Shown here piece after piece: positions 1-10,200 of a stretch of DNA of 64,000 nt; the first letter of the stretch is position 1; the number at the start of each line of letters is the position of its first letter. A program made the position numbers and the translations under genes. The notes beneath the pieces are model-generated. The model was not told the DNA's origin and searched no databases. It saw only the letters and a program-made list of their open reading frames with translations. The DNA is from Lachnospiraceae bacterium (GTDB taxonomy: Bacteria; Bacillota; Clostridia; Lachnospirales; Lachnospiraceae), in NCBI GenBank assembly GCA_017546025.1, contig JAFYYS010000023.1, positions 1 to 64,000 on the forward strand, given 5' to 3'.

Positions 1-341
1 TCAGCGGCATCATGCATGTGGAGAACGGCGCGTATAATTATGCTCTTTCGATTCTGAAGAGCAACAACGGGGATCCTTCCTCCTGCAACCGTTTCACATT
101 TGCCTACACCAATCCGAAGGCAGGTGAGGGACGCTTTATCCACACTTACATGGGTGACGGAAACCCGCTTCCGAGCTTTGAGGGCGAGCCTACGCAGGTG
201 GATATCGTCGGCGATATCGATGCGTTTACCGATACGGTTTGGAACAGCCTGAACGAGGACAACAAGGTGTCCCTGTTCGTACGCTTCATCGACATTGAGA
301 CCGGCGCTTTTGAGAGCCGGATCGTGAATAAGAATCAATAA
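1..341 (+). CDS. IMP cyclohydrolase, PurO-type (3' part)
   Basis: The last ~113 codons of a gene that begins before the window; the frame is open from base 3. The visible residues ([19 protein letters not shown] near the start, [12 protein letters not shown] near the end) match, as I recall the family, the C-terminal half of the archaeal-type IMP cyclohydrolase found in Lachnospiraceae. This enzyme closes the purine ring, converting FAICAR to IMP, the last step of de novo purine synthesis. The next gene starts 17 bp downstream and encodes the preceding step, so the pair replaces the usual bifunctional PurH. The N-terminal half cannot be judged. Confidence 0.85.
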   Translation, partial: SGIMHVENGAYNYALSILKSNNGDPSSCNRFTFAYTNPKAGEGRFIHTYMGDGNPLPSFEGEPTQVDIVGDIDAFTDTVWNSLNEDNKVSLFVRFIDIETGAFESRIVNKNQ

Positions 342-358
342 TTCCGGAGGACGAAACT

Positions 359-1537
359 ATGAACGAACTTGAACTGAAGTACGGCTGTAACCCGAACCAG
401 AAGCCTTCCCGCATCTTCATGGCGAACGGAGAGGACCTTCCGATTACGGTTTTGAACGGCAAGCCGGGCTATATCAATTTCATGGATGCCTTCAACGGCT
501 GGCAGCTTGTAAAGGAACTGAAGAAGGCGACCGGTCTTCCGGCAGCCACCTCCTTCAAGCACGTAAGCCCTGCAGGAGCTGCGGTCGGTCTTCCTTTGAC
601 CGATACGCTTCGTAAGATTTACTGGGTTGACGATCTCGGCGAGCTTTCCCCGCTTGCCTGCGCTTACGCAAGAGCCAGAGGCGCTGACCGCATGAGTTCC
701 TTCGGCGATTTCATCGCTCTGTCCGATGTGTGTGATGTTTCGACCGCCAACATGATCAAGAGAGAAGTAAGCGACGGTGTCATCGCTCCCGGTTACGAGC
801 CCGAGGCACTTGAGATTTTAAAGACCAAGAAGAAGGGCAACTACAACGTCATTCAGATTGATGAGAATTATATTCCCGAGGCTCTTGAGCGTAAGCAGGT
901 TTACGGCATTACCTTCGAGCAGGGACGTAACGAGCTGAAGATTGACGACAACCTTTTCGCAAATGTTCCGACTAAGAACAAAGAGCTTCCCGAGCTTGCA
1001 AAGATTGACCTGATCATCTCCCTGATCACGCTGAAGTATACGCAGTCCAACTCCGTATGCTACTGTAAGGGCGGCCAGGCAATCGGTATCGGTGCAGGAC
1101 AGCAGTCCCGTATCCACTGCACGCGTCTTGCCGGATCCAAGGCCGACAACTGGTGGCTCCGTCAGTCTCCGGAGGTTCTGAACCTTCCTTTCCTTGACAC
1201 AATCGGACGTGCAGACCGCGACAACGCAATCGATCTTTACATCGGTGAGGATTACATGGACGTTCTGGCCGAAGGCAAATGGCAGAACATCTTCAAGACA
1301 AAGCCCGAAGTATTTACGGCTGAGAAGAAGCGTGCATGGCTTGATAAGAACACTGACGTAGCACTCGGTTCCGATGCATTCTTCCCGTTCAGCGATAACA
1401 TCGAGCGCGCTTTCAGAAGCGGCGTGAAATACATCGCCGAGCCGGGCGGTTCCGTTCGTGACGACCTTGTTATCAAGGCGGCCGACGACCACGGATTGTA
1501 CATGGCATTTACCGGTATCAGACTGTTCCACCACTGA
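359..1537 (+). CDS. purH: AICAR formyltransferase (stand-alone PurH-type)
   Basis: A 392-residue protein that transfers a formyl group from 10-formyl-THF to AICAR to give FAICAR in purine synthesis. It begins directly with transformylase sequence ([16 protein letters not shown]) and contains the [11 protein letters not shown] segment with the family's catalytic Lys-His region around residues 67-69, and [13 protein letters not shown] near residue 250. The N-terminal IMP cyclohydrolase (MGS-like) domain of bifunctional PurH is absent, so cyclisation must be done by the PurO-type neighbour just upstream. The ATG has a CCGGAGG site 8 bases upstream. The two genes are probably one operon, ending at the nested hairpins downstream. 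Confidence 0.92.
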   Translation: MNELELKYGCNPNQKPSRIFMANGEDLPITVLNGKPGYINFMDAFNGWQLVKELKKATGLPAATSFKHVSPAGAAVGLPLTDTLRKIYWVDDLGELSPLACAYARARGADRMSSFGDFIALSDVCDVSTANMIKREVSDGVIAPGYEPEALEILKTKKKGNYNVIQIDENYIPEALERKQVYGITFEQGRNELKIDDNLFANVPTKNKELPELAKIDLIISLITLKYTQSNSVCYCKGGQAIGIGAGQQSRIHCTRLAGSKADNWWLRQSPEVLNLPFLDTIGRADRDNAIDLYIGEDYMDVLAEGKWQNIFKTKPEVFTAEKKRAWLDKNTDVALGSDAFFPFSDNIERAFRSGVKYIAEPGGSVRDDLVIKAADDHGLYMAFTGIRLFHH

Positions 1538-1550
1538 TTCAGGTGTAAGG

Positions 1551-1783
1551 GACGGGGTGCTCACAGAGAATACTAAAGCAGCCTGCCTGGAGTAACTGAC
1601 GCGGGCGCACCGGATTAATCGATAATACAGAAGCAGCCTGCCTGCGGCAAGATGTCTCGGAAGGAGGATTATCCTTCCGAGACATCTTCCGGGCGCGGCT
1701 GCTTTCTCTATATTATGGTGCGCCCGCGAATGTGACGATTCGGGGCAGGCTACTAAATTTATTATCTGAAGGGCACCCCTGTC
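1551..1783. repeat. ~230-bp nested imperfect inverted repeat
   Basis: The gap after purH holds no gene but is almost wholly self-complementary. Nested arms, from outside in: 1551-1560 with 1773-1783 (one bulge), 1580-1587 with 1744-1751, 1600-1611 with 1717-1728 (12 bp perfect), 1622-1627 with 1711-1716, 1631-1638 with 1697-1704, and 1649-1665 with 1672-1688 (17 bp perfect, 6-nt loop). A short direct repeat, AAGCAGCCTGCCTG-like, lies at 1576-1589 and 1631-1644. It could fold as a long cruciform or RNA; its function is unknown. Confidence 0.75.
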
Positions 1784-1807
1784 TTGCGGAGAAATGAAAG
1801 GCTGAAA

Positions 1808-1850
1808 AGAACTGCCTCCTTTCCGAGTATTCGGGAAGGAGGCAGTTTTC
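1808..1850. terminator. bidirectional intrinsic terminator
   Basis: A 17-bp stem, 1810-1826 with 1831-1847 (one G-U pair), and a GTAT loop, followed by a short T run on the plus strand and preceded by A-rich sequence. It lies between the convergent purH and the YgjP-like gene and can serve both. Confidence 0.8.
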
Positions 1851-1856
1851 ATTCAT

Positions 1857-2570
1857 TTACCAGTTCAGGATTCGCTTCTCGACTTCCTTGAGCTTTTGGC
1901 GGCGCTCCCTGTAGTCAGGGAAGATTCTTGCAACGTTAGCCCAAAAAGCTTTGCTGTGGTTCATTTCGAAGCGGTGGCAGAGTTCGTGGACAATCACGTA
2001 GTCGCATATGCTTTTCGGCAGCAGGATGAGCTTCCAGTGGAAATTCAGGTTGCCGTCAGAGGTACAGCTGCCCCAGCGGGTTTTCGTCTCGCGGATGGTG
2101 ATGCGGCCGATCTCGACGCCGAGCTTTTCGGCGTACTGGCGCACGCGCGCCTCGAGGTAGGCCTTCGCATATTTGCGGCCCCACATGTCGACGGCTTCCT
2201 GCACGCGCTCGGGCGTCAGATTGCTGCCGCGAACGGAGAGAAGGGTGCCGCGCTCGTCCGGACGGAGAGCCACGACGATGCCGTCCGCATCCGGCACTTC
2301 GCGAAGCATCAGCTCAGCCGCCCCGCCGTGAAGCGGGAAGAGCGCCCCGTCAAAGTATCGGTCCGAGGGCGCGTTGTTCTGCCGCGCTTCCGCGATGACA
2401 CGCTCCATCGATTTGCGGATCCAGTCCTCCTTCTCGCGAAGAATCCGTTCAATCGTCAGCCGGGAGGTGCCGTAGGGCGCACGGACGGTAAGCCGGCCGT
2501 CTTTCGAGATGCCGAGCCCGACTGTCTTTCTGTTGGAAAATACGACGGTATAGCGTTCCTTTTCCGCCAT
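1857..2570 (-). CDS. YgjP-like (DUF45/SprT-type) metallopeptidase
   Basis: A 237-residue protein of the YgjP/DUF45 family of predicted zinc peptidases. The family signature VIVHELCHRFEMNHSKAFW lies in the C-terminal third and supplies the HExxH metal site plus a third histidine; RWGSCTSDGNLNFHWKL just before it is the typical family motif. I chose the ATG at 2570 because GGAGG lies 6 bases upstream; the 42 codons open in front of it are Arg/Lys-rich and have no ribosome site. It is monocistronic and converges with purH. The physiological substrate of this family is not established. Confidence 0.88.
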   Translation of the reverse strand: MAEKERYTVVFSNRKTVGLGISKDGRLTVRAPYGTSRLTIERILREKEDWIRKSMERVIAEARQNNAPSDRYFDGALFPLHGGAAELMLREVPDADGIVVALRPDERGTLLSVRGSNLTPERVQEAVDMWGRKYAKAYLEARVRQYAEKLGVEIGRITIRETKTRWGSCTSDGNLNFHWKLILLPKSICDYVIVHELCHRFEMNHSKAFWANVARIFPDYRERRQKLKEVEKRILNW

Positions 2571-2732
2571 GACTGCCTCCTTTTTCGCTGATTGGATTCC
2601 GCGGGACAACGGTCCCTTTCGTTTTCTGAATCTATAATACCCTAAACGCCGCTTTTTCGTCAAATGAAACCGTTTACGTGTGGAGAAGGGTCGCATTTTC
2701 CGCGGGGATGCGTGTTGAAATTGTGTTTTTTC

Positions 2733-2760
2733 TTGAATTCAGCATGGAATGTGGTATACT
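2733..2760 (+). promoter_or_regulatory. sigma-A-type promoter for the DMT gene
   Basis: TTGAAT (2733-2738), 16-bp spacer, TATACT (2755-2760); it reads toward the transporter gene 53 bp downstream. Confidence 0.7.
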
Positions 2761-2812
2761 GAAACGGTATATGGGACGGAATATGGGGTGAGCCGGAGGA
2801 CGGGAGAGTCAT

Positions 2813-3838
2813 ATGGTCTGGGTCGGTCTCGTGACGCTTTACGGGATTTTGAAGGGAGTCAGAGAGATTCTTAAGAAGAAGGCGCTCGGCCGGAATACGG
2901 TCATGGAAGTGCTTTTGATGTATACGCTTCTTTCGTTTCTGATTCTGCTGCCGACGGCGCCGAAAGCCGGAGGGCTTCGCGCACCGGAATATGCCGCCGT
3001 GTTTGCGAAGTCGTTCATCATTTTCGTGGCATGGCTTTGCAGCTTTCATGCGCTGTCCTGCATGCCGGTAAGCCTGTACGGAATTCTCGACATGTCCCGC
3101 GTCGTGTTCTCGACGCTTCTCGGAATCATTGTCATCAGAGAGAAGATGGATTTGCCGGGACTGATCGGATTTGTCCTCGTGTGCGCCGGTCTTTATGCGC
3201 TCCGCGGGCTGAAGAACCGGGAGGAAGCAGAACGTACTACAACTGTAGTACAGGAAAATGCGACCGCGCCCGAAACGGACCGGATTTCAGCCGTGAACAC
3301 GCCCGAAACGCCCGGAGAAACGGAGACACAAACCGCCTCTGAAAAGCCTGAAGAGCCCCCTCTTACCAGGGAGCAGCGCTTCTGGAACCGGCTTACATCC
3401 GTAACGGCCGGTGTTGTCATCCTCGCCTTCATGTCAAGCTTTTTGAATGCCGTCAGCGGCACGATGGACAAGGTTTTGATGAAGGGCATGAACGAGAGCC
3501 AGATGCAGTTCTGGTATATGCTTTTCCTTGTTCTGCTATATCTCGTGTACATCCTGATGACGGGCACGAAGATCCGGCTTAAGGGCATGTTCACGAACAA
3601 GTATGTGTGGATGTTGAGCGTGGCATTTATCATCGCCGACCGCGCGCTTTTCATCGCAAACCGCGATCCGGCGAGCCGGGTAACGGTCATGACGCTTTTG
3701 AAACAATCGGGAGTAATCTGCACGATTATCGGAGGCAGATTGTTCTTCCGCGAAAAACATATCAAATACAAACTTTGTTGTGCTTTTGTCGTAATCGCGG
3801 GCATCGTGATTGCGGTCATCCCGTTCGGGCAGGCATGA
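2813..3838 (+). CDS. DMT-superfamily (EamA-like) transporter
   Basis: A 341-residue inner-membrane protein with roughly ten hydrophobic segments in two halves, the pattern of EamA/drug-metabolite transporters. The halves (residues ~1-135 and ~190-340) are joined by an unusually long hydrophilic, Thr/Glu/Pro-rich linker (~140-190) rather than a short loop. That linker contains the TTTVV residues encoded by one of the four ACTACARCTGTAG motifs in this window (3236-3248). The substrate cannot be predicted. The lipoprotein gene follows after 18 bp, so the two are probably cotranscribed from the promoter at 2733-2760. Confidence 0.85.
   Translation: MVWVGLVTLYGILKGVREILKKKALGRNTVMEVLLMYTLLSFLILLPTAPKAGGLRAPEYAAVFAKSFIIFVAWLCSFHALSCMPVSLYGILDMSRVVFSTLLGIIVIREKMDLPGLIGFVLVCAGLYALRGLKNREEAERTTTVVQENATAPETDRISAVNTPETPGETETQTASEKPEEPPLTREQRFWNRLTSVTAGVVILAFMSSFLNAVSGTMDKVLMKGMNESQMQFWYMLFLVLLYLVYILMTGTKIRLKGMFTNKYVWMLSVAFIIADRALFIANRDPASRVTVMTLLKQSGVICTIIGGRLFFREKHIKYKLCCAFVVIAGIVIAVIPFGQA
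3236..3248. repeat. intragenic near-palindrome ACTACAACTGTAG (copy 1)
   Basis: One of four in-frame copies of ACTACARCTGTAG in this window (others 9103-9115, 21332-21344, 50349-50361), here in the linker of the DMT transporter. Confidence 0.85.
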
Positions 3839-3856
3839 CGGAAACGGAGTCAGACA

Positions 3857-4969
3857 GTGAGAAAGTTACGTACAGTCACGGCATTGGTGCTTGTTTTTGC
3901 AGCATTATTCTGTATCGGCGGCTGCAGAAAGAGAGCTTTGACGGATAAGCAGTATGAGGAGCTGGCGCAGAAGCAGGCGGAGCGCAACAAGAAGAACGTT
4001 CTTCTTCGCGTGACGGTTGCCGGACAGACGCATGAGATCACGGAGTATGATCTCGTTTACGTGCTTGCTTTGAATGAGCATTCCGCACTTCAGTACAAGA
4101 ATGAGCAGAACGATTACTTCGTCTCAATGTACGGCGAGAATTACGATTTCTGGGGGCTGAAGGATTCGAACGGAACGACGGTCCGTGACGGATACAAGGA
4201 GGATGCTTTTAAGACGGCCGTTTATGCCTACTCACTCTACTATGAGGCCAAGGCGGCCGGGCTTGAGCTCGATGAGGCACACCGGAAGAACCTGGCATCG
4301 GCGACGCAGAACTTCATGAACAACTTTACGCCCGCTGAACGCGCAAAGTGCGGCATGACGGAGGAGTGCATCCGTTCCAACTATGAGGTTGTATTCCTTG
4401 CCGACCAGTATGAAACGATTCTGAAGCAGACCTTCACCATTGACGAGGAGGCCATCCGCAAGACGGTGAACAAGGAAGACTACCGGACGTACAGAACCCG
4501 GTACCTGTCCATTGCCAAATACGACCGTGACGAGAGTTATAAGAAGGTTGAGTTCTCTCCCGAAGAGCAGGAAAGAAGAAAGAACGCCATCATGGACGCT
4601 TACAAGAGAACGAAGAACGGCGAATCCATGGAATCGGTTTATGAGTCTTATAAAGACATCATGTACGGCGGAATCAGCGAATTTACCGCACTGAATATCG
4701 ACAGCGACCCTGATTACAATCAGGCAGCCATGAAGCTTAAGAAGGGCGAAACGACGCTGTTTGAACGTGACGCCAGCTACTATGTCATCACCCTTGAGGA
4801 CAACACGCAGTATCAGGGTTATGAGGAGGCTGTTGCGGCAGCCATCGAGACAGCCACGAATACCGGTCTTTCCGGCCTCTTCGACAACATCAACAGCAAA
4901 TACGATTTCGCCAGGACCGAGGCCTGGGACAGCATCAAATACGGTGAATATGCCATCGTAACCAAGTAA
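3857..4969 (+). CDS. PrsA/SurA-like foldase lipoprotein
   Basis: A 370-residue exported protein starting at a GTG. Residues 1-22 are a lipoprotein signal with the lipobox IGGC and lipidation at Cys23. The rest resembles the SurA_N/PrsA type of chaperone: a helical N-terminal region with a YELAQ/YVLAL-like pattern, then a C-terminal segment with the spacing of a degenerate parvulin domain (YGGISEFTALNIDSD; AMKLKKGETTLFERDASYYVITL). By family it would help fold secreted proteins at the outer membrane face. The parvulin core is poorly conserved, so isomerase activity is uncertain. It ends at a strong bidirectional terminator. Confidence 0.72.
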   Translation: MRKLRTVTALVLVFAALFCIGGCRKRALTDKQYEELAQKQAERNKKNVLLRVTVAGQTHEITEYDLVYVLALNEHSALQYKNEQNDYFVSMYGENYDFWGLKDSNGTTVRDGYKEDAFKTAVYAYSLYYEAKAAGLELDEAHRKNLASATQNFMNNFTPAERAKCGMTEECIRSNYEVVFLADQYETILKQTFTIDEEAIRKTVNKEDYRTYRTRYLSIAKYDRDESYKKVEFSPEEQERRKNAIMDAYKRTKNGESMESVYESYKDIMYGGISEFTALNIDSDPDYNQAAMKLKKGETTLFERDASYYVITLEDNTQYQGYEEAVAAAIETATNTGLSGLFDNINSKYDFARTEAWDSIKYGEYAIVTK

Positions 4970-5003
4970 GAATCAGACTTAGGAAAATGTGAAACCAAAA
5001 CAG

Positions 5004-5031
5004 AAATGCCACGCGGTTGCGTGGCATTTTT
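5004..5031. terminator. bidirectional intrinsic terminator
   Basis: Stem 5006-5014 with 5019-5027, loop GGTT, T5 on the plus strand and A-rich on the other side; it separates the convergent foldase and LysR genes. Confidence 0.88.
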
Positions 5032-5051
5032 CATGGAAGGAATTTCGTTAA

Positions 5052-5963
5052 TCAGGCCTGCTGCTCCGACAGCGCGGTGACAAGGGCACGCGCGGGAAGG
5101 GAGAGGGGCCATTTTTCGTCGTAAGCGATGACGAGCTTACGTTTCGGAAGCGACTCCTTAATCGAAAGCCGTACCAGCGTTTCGTCGGACTGCGGCACGC
5201 AGAAATCCGGAACGCAGGCGATGCCGAGGCCGATTCGGGCGAGGTCTAAAAGCAGGTCATTGCTGTTCAGCTCAATCGACGGAACGAGCTCTAAGGAGTG
5301 CTTTTGGAACTGCTCGTGCAGGAAGAAGCTCGTTGCGGAACGCTTTGAAAGCATCAGGATCGGGTACGTCAGAAGCTCCTTTAACGATAGCGTGCGCGCG
5401 TTACCGTCCTTAGCCGTGAAGCACTGCGGGTAGTGGGCAGGGTTGCCGACGAAGACGTCCGAAAATTCACGGATGTCACGGACCTGCATGTTGCCGGTCA
5501 GCGCCTCGTTCGGGGAGTTGGCGACAATCAGATCGACCTGTCCCTTTTCAAGCATTTCGGCGCAGTGCAGGCTTGTCCCGTTTAAGATGTTGATGTGCAC
5601 CTCAGGGAAACGCTCGTGCAGTTCCTTGAAGTAGGGCACGAGCACGTAGCGGCAGATCGTGTCGCTTGCGGCAATGCGAAGCTGCATGCCGCCCTCGGAG
5701 GCGTCACGGGAAAGCTGGTTCTCGCCGCGCATGATGAGCTGCACCGCAGGCTCGATATGCTTCAGTAACATCTCGCCCTCGGGAGTAAGGGAAACGCGTT
5801 TCGTATTTCTCACAAAAAGCTTCTGTCCGAGCCGCTTTTCGAGAAGCTTGACCGACTGGCTGACCGCGGACTGCGAGATGTACAGACCGGAAGCGGCTTC
5901 GGAAAAGCTGAGGCTCTTCGCGACGTGATAGAAGACTTTATACAATTCGTAGTTGATATCCAT
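5052..5963 (-). CDS. LysR-family transcriptional regulator
   Basis: A 303-residue LysR-type regulator. Residues ~3-62 form the winged helix-turn-helix (FSEAASGLYISQSAVSQSV), and residues ~90-300 form the periplasmic-binding-protein-like effector domain (LRIAASDTICRYVLVPYF onward). Overall it resembles the CysL/CbbR-like subgroup. It lies 33 bp downstream of the MraY-like gene on the same strand and may be cotranscribed with it; there is no divergent target gene of the classical kind. The effector and regulon are unknown. Confidence 0.92.
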   Translation of the reverse strand: MDINYELYKVFYHVAKSLSFSEAASGLYISQSAVSQSVKLLEKRLGQKLFVRNTKRVSLTPEGEMLLKHIEPAVQLIMRGENQLSRDASEGGMQLRIAASDTICRYVLVPYFKELHERFPEVHINILNGTSLHCAEMLEKGQVDLIVANSPNEALTGNMQVRDIREFSDVFVGNPAHYPQCFTAKDGNARTLSLKELLTYPILMLSKRSATSFFLHEQFQKHSLELVPSIELNSNDLLLDLARIGLGIACVPDFCVPQSDETLVRLSIKESLPKRKLVIAYDEKWPLSLPARALVTALSEQQA

Positions 5964-5996
5964 GAAGTCGCTCCTTTCGCGGATTCGTCATGGCAT

Positions 5997-7001
5997 TTAT
6001 CTGACCCAGTAAGCAATCATGAAGACAAAGCCCGAAACAATGACCTGTAAAAGAATGAAACGGTACACGGTCTGCGTGTCCGACCAGCCGGCCTTTTTGC
6101 GGGCGTGGTCGTGCAGGGGCGTGCGGATGTTCTTCATGATGGAAATCTTCAGGAAGCGCTTCAGCGAAACCTTGATGAGTCCGAGTCCGCCGTCAAGAAG
6201 GAAGATGAGGCAGAACGGGATGAACAGGAACGGATCGGTACGAAGCGCGAGAATCGCAAGGAACAGGCCGAGTGCACGCGAGCCGGCATCGCCCATCATC
6301 AAAACGCTCGGCGGGCAGTTATACCAAAGGTAGGCGAGCAGACAGCTGATTAGGATGACGCAAAGCCCGATCGGACGCTCCGTCGTGATGGCCGGACGGA
6401 GGAACTGAAGCGAGAACAGGAACGAGCCTGTCGTGATGACACAGAGGCTGCCGCTTAAGGCGTCGACGCCGTCCGTGCAGTTTACAACGTTGATGGCCAC
6501 CCAGACGAGGATGACGGAAAGAACGGCAAATGCCCAAACCGGAATCTCAACCTGCGTCGGGCCGTTTTCGTCACGGATCAGCATCAGGTTTATGACAGGG
6601 CCGTTGCTCCATATATAAGTGGCGGTAACGCCGATGGCAATCACGAAATCGAGGAGTCCCTTTTTGTATTCGTTCCAGGGCTTTTCACTTGCGTCGTCCA
6701 AAAAGCCGCTCAGCATGCCGAGAACAATCGCGGCGAGGTACAGAAGGTCTTCGGCCTTGACACGAAGGAAGAGTGCGGAGAGAACGGCGAACACGAGAAT
6801 GAAGATGATGCCGGCTCCGCGGGGCTTGCCCTTCGACTTTTCTCCGTTAACGGCAAATGCCCGTCCGCCGTCAGCGGGAAGATAGCCTTTCAAAAGGCGT
6901 AAAAGCAGGGCGGTAAGGATAAACCCGACGGATCCGATGGCCAGATATACAGGAAAATAGTTGTAATTCCGGGGGTTTATTCCGAGAAGTTTGAACAGCA
7001 T
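5997..7001 (-). CDS. MraY-like phospho-N-acetylmuramoyl-pentapeptide transferase
   Basis: A 334-residue polytopic membrane protein of the polyprenyl-phosphate glycosyl-1-phosphate transferase family. The MraY landmarks are present: KSKGKPRGAGIIF, the DD pair in GFLDDASEKPWNEYKKG, NCTDGVDAL, MGDAGSRALG, and a C-terminal PLHDHARKKAGWSD. It would transfer a sugar-phosphate-peptide from UDP to undecaprenyl phosphate, giving lipid I. Two features are odd. The usual HHH cluster reads H-D-H, and the gene is outside any mur/fts cluster, so it may be a second copy with another acceptor or donor. The ATG at 7001 has AAAGGAGG upstream, better than the earlier in-frame ATG at 7097. Confidence 0.82.
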   Translation of the reverse strand: MLFKLLGINPRNYNYFPVYLAIGSVGFILTALLLRLLKGYLPADGGRAFAVNGEKSKGKPRGAGIIFILVFAVLSALFLRVKAEDLLYLAAIVLGMLSGFLDDASEKPWNEYKKGLLDFVIAIGVTATYIWSNGPVINLMLIRDENGPTQVEIPVWAFAVLSVILVWVAINVVNCTDGVDALSGSLCVITTGSFLFSLQFLRPAITTERPIGLCVILISCLLAYLWYNCPPSVLMMGDAGSRALGLFLAILALRTDPFLFIPFCLIFLLDGGLGLIKVSLKRFLKISIMKNIRTPLHDHARKKAGWSDTQTVYRFILLQVIVSGFVFMIAYWVR

Positions 7002-7126
7002 GAAAAGGGTCCTCCTTTGCCGGGCATTTTCCTGCCCGGACCTTCCCGCACATTGTACCGCAAAACACGAAAAAAGGCAAGCATTTTTCATAAGCAAATC
7101 TTATAAATGGAATGACTTTTATTAAT

Positions 7127-7155
7127 TTCATTTATAAATGAAGGAATGGTATACT
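7127..7155 (+). promoter_or_regulatory. probable purL promoter with a palindrome
   Basis: TATACT at 7150-7155, with a weak TTCATT -35 at 7127-7132 (17 bp). A perfect CATTTATAAATG palindrome (7129-7140) overlaps the spacer and a further TATAAATG copy lies at 7102-7109, a possible operator. The purine riboswitch core was not found in the 90-nt leader; the leader does contain a CCGGC/GCCGG hairpin near 7213-7227. Confidence 0.5.
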
Positions 7156-7245
7156 GAACGAAAAGAAAACGTCCGGGACTGTTTGTAATGTCCGGAATGA
7201 AACAGCAGTAAACCGGCGCGTTGCCGGATAAAAGGAGGATATACG

Positions 7246-10200
7246 ATGGGTCAGGTAAGAAGACTTTATGTCGAGAAGAAAGCACCGTTTGCGGTCCGCG
7301 CAAAGGAACTGAAGGGCGAGATCAAGGATTATCTCGGTCTGACAGGCCTTGAGGAGGTGCGTGTATTCGTACGTTACGATGTGGAGGGTGTAAGCGAGGA
7401 CACCTATCGGAAGGCTCTGGTAACGGTTTTCTCCGAGCCGCCGATTGACGATATTTATGAAGAGAAGCTGCCTCTTAAGGGCGGTGAGAGAGTTTTCTCC
7501 GTAGAGTACCTGCCGGGACAGTTCGACCAGAGAGCCGACTCCGCCGAGCAGTGCGTAAAGCTTCTTAAGGAGACGGAGGAGCCGATCATCCGTTCCGCAA
7601 CGACCTACGTTCTGACCGGTGAGATCAGCGATGCCGAGTTCGAAGGCATTGTCAACTACTGCATTAACCCCGTTGATTCGAGAAGAACGGACGAGACCGT
7701 TCCCGAGACGTTGGTAACCGAGTTCGCCGTTCCGGCAGATGTAGCCATCTTCGACGGTTTCACGACGATGCCGGAGGCAGAGCTTAAGAGCCTTTACGAC
7801 TCTTTGAATCTGGCCATGACCTTCAACGATTTCAAGTTCATTCAGGAATACTTTAAGGGCGAAGAGAAGCGTGATCCGTCGATGACCGAAATCCGCGTGC
7901 TCGACACCTACTGGTCCGACCATTGCCGTCACACGACGTTCCAGACCGAGCTTACCGACGTTAAGATTGAGGACGGCGATTACGCTGAGCCGATCCGCAA
8001 GGCTTACGAGGATTACAAGGCAGAGCGTACCGTTCTTTATAAGGACCGTAATGACAAATTCATCTGCCTCATGGACGTTGCCCTTCTTGCGATGAAGAAG
8101 CTTCGTGCCGAGGGCAAGCTGCAGGATATGGAAGTATCCGACGAAATTAATGCCTGCTCCATCGTTGTTCCGGTTACGATTGAAAAGGAAGAGGGACCGA
8201 TAACGGAGGAGTGGCTCGTATTTTTCAAAAACGAGACGCACAACCATCCGACCGAAATCGAGCCGTTCGGCGGCGCTGCCACCTGTCTCGGCGGTGCCAT
8301 CCGCGATCCGCTTTCCGGCCGCGGCTATGTATATCAGGCAATGCGTGTGACCGGTGCTGCCGACCCGACCGCATCCCTTAAGGATACGCTCGCCGGCAAG
8401 CTTCCGCAGAGAAAGCTGACGACCGGTGCCGCGAAGGGCTACAGCTCTTACGGTAACCAGATCGGTCTTGCCACCGGCCTTGTTGACGAAATCTATCATC
8501 CCAATTATGTTGCAAAGCGTATGGAAATCGGTGCCGTCATGGGTGCCGCGCCGAGGGCAAATGTCATCCGTGAGACCTCGGATCCCGGCGACGTCATCAT
8601 CCTGATGGGCGGCCGAACCGGCCGTGACGGCTGCGGCGGTGCAACCGGTTCCTCCAAAAAGCATACGACCGAGTCCATCAATACCTGCGGTGCTGAGGTT
8701 CAGAAGGGTAATGCCCCGACCGAGCGTAAGCTGCAGAGACTGTTCAGAAGAGGCGAGGTCAGCCATCTGATTAAGAAATGTAACGACTTCGGTGCAGGCG
8801 GTGTTTCCGTTGCCATCGGTGAGCTGGCAGCAGGCCTTCGCGTTGACCTTGACAAGGTGCCGAAGAAGTATGCCGGCCTTGACGGAACCGAGCTAGCGAT
8901 TTCCGAATCCCAGGAGCGTATGGCCATCGTTGTCGACCGTAAGGATGCCGACAAGATGCTTGCATTTGCCGAAGAGGAGAACCTCGAGGCGGTTGTTGTG
9001 GCAGAGGTTACGAAGGAACCCCGTCTGGTGCTTGTCTGGAGAGGTAAGGAGATTGTAAACATCAGCAGAGCATTCCTCGATACAAACGGAGCACATCAGG
9101 AGACTACAGCTGTAGTACAGACTCCGTCCAAGAAGGATTCCTTCTTCTGTAAGACTAACGCCTATAAGGCACACAGCGTTGATAAGAAGGGCGGCTTCGG
9201 TGCTGCCGGCGCAGACGATGCAGCGGGCAGAAAGGCTGCATGGCTTACCATGCTTTCCGACCTCAATGTCTGCTCGAAGAAGGGTCTTGTCGAGATGTTC
9301 GACTCCTCCATCGGTGCCGCAACCGTGACGATGCCTTACGGCGGCGTTTACGAGAGCACTCCGACGCAGACGATGATTGCCAAGCTTCCGGTGCTTGACG
9401 GCGCATGCGATACCGTTACGATGATGAGCTACGGCTTCGATCCGTACCTTTCCTCCTGGAGCCCGTTCCACGGTTCCGCTTATGCAGTCATCAGTTCCGT
9501 TGCGAAGATTGTTGCTTCCGGCGGTGATTACAAGAAGATTCGTTTCACCTTCCAGGAGTACTTCCGCCGTCTCGGAAACGACCCGAAGCGCTGGGGCGAG
9601 CCTCTTGCCGCACTGCTCGGTGCTTATGACGCACAGGTGAAGCTCGGACTTCCGTCTATCGGCGGTAAGGACTCGATGTCCGGTTCTTTCAACGATATCG
9701 ACGTTCCTCCGACCCTTGTGTCATTTGCCGTTGACGTTGCGAAGCTCTCGGATATCGTAACCGACGAGTTCAAGCAGGCAGGCAGCAAGGTCGTCGTATT
9801 TGACATGGCAAGAGACGCTTATGACCTTCCGGATTATGAGAAGGCCATGGCGATGTACGATAAGATTCACGAACTGTCCGGCAAGGGCGTGTTCCGTTCG
9901 ATGTACGCACTCGGCAAATGCGGTATCGCCGAGGCAATGAGCAAGATGGCATTCGGTAACGGCTTCGGCATCCGTCTGTGCGGCAAGGTAAGCTACGAGG
10001 AGGCATTTGCCCCGGCTTACGGCAGCATTCTTGCTGAAATCGACGAGAACGACATCGCGCTTCTTGATGAGGCCGGTCTTACCTACAGAAAGGTCGGTAA
10101 GGTTACCGATTCCGGCACGTTCCGCTGGAAGTTGAAGCCCGGCTGCTGCACGGGCAATGCATGCGACGACGAGTTCATGGAGATTACGCTTGCGGAAGCA

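Noticed and set aside
7002..7245. Purine riboswitch upstream of purL
   Set aside because: The conserved junction and loop sequences of the purine aptamer are not present; only simple hairpins and a palindrome are seen.
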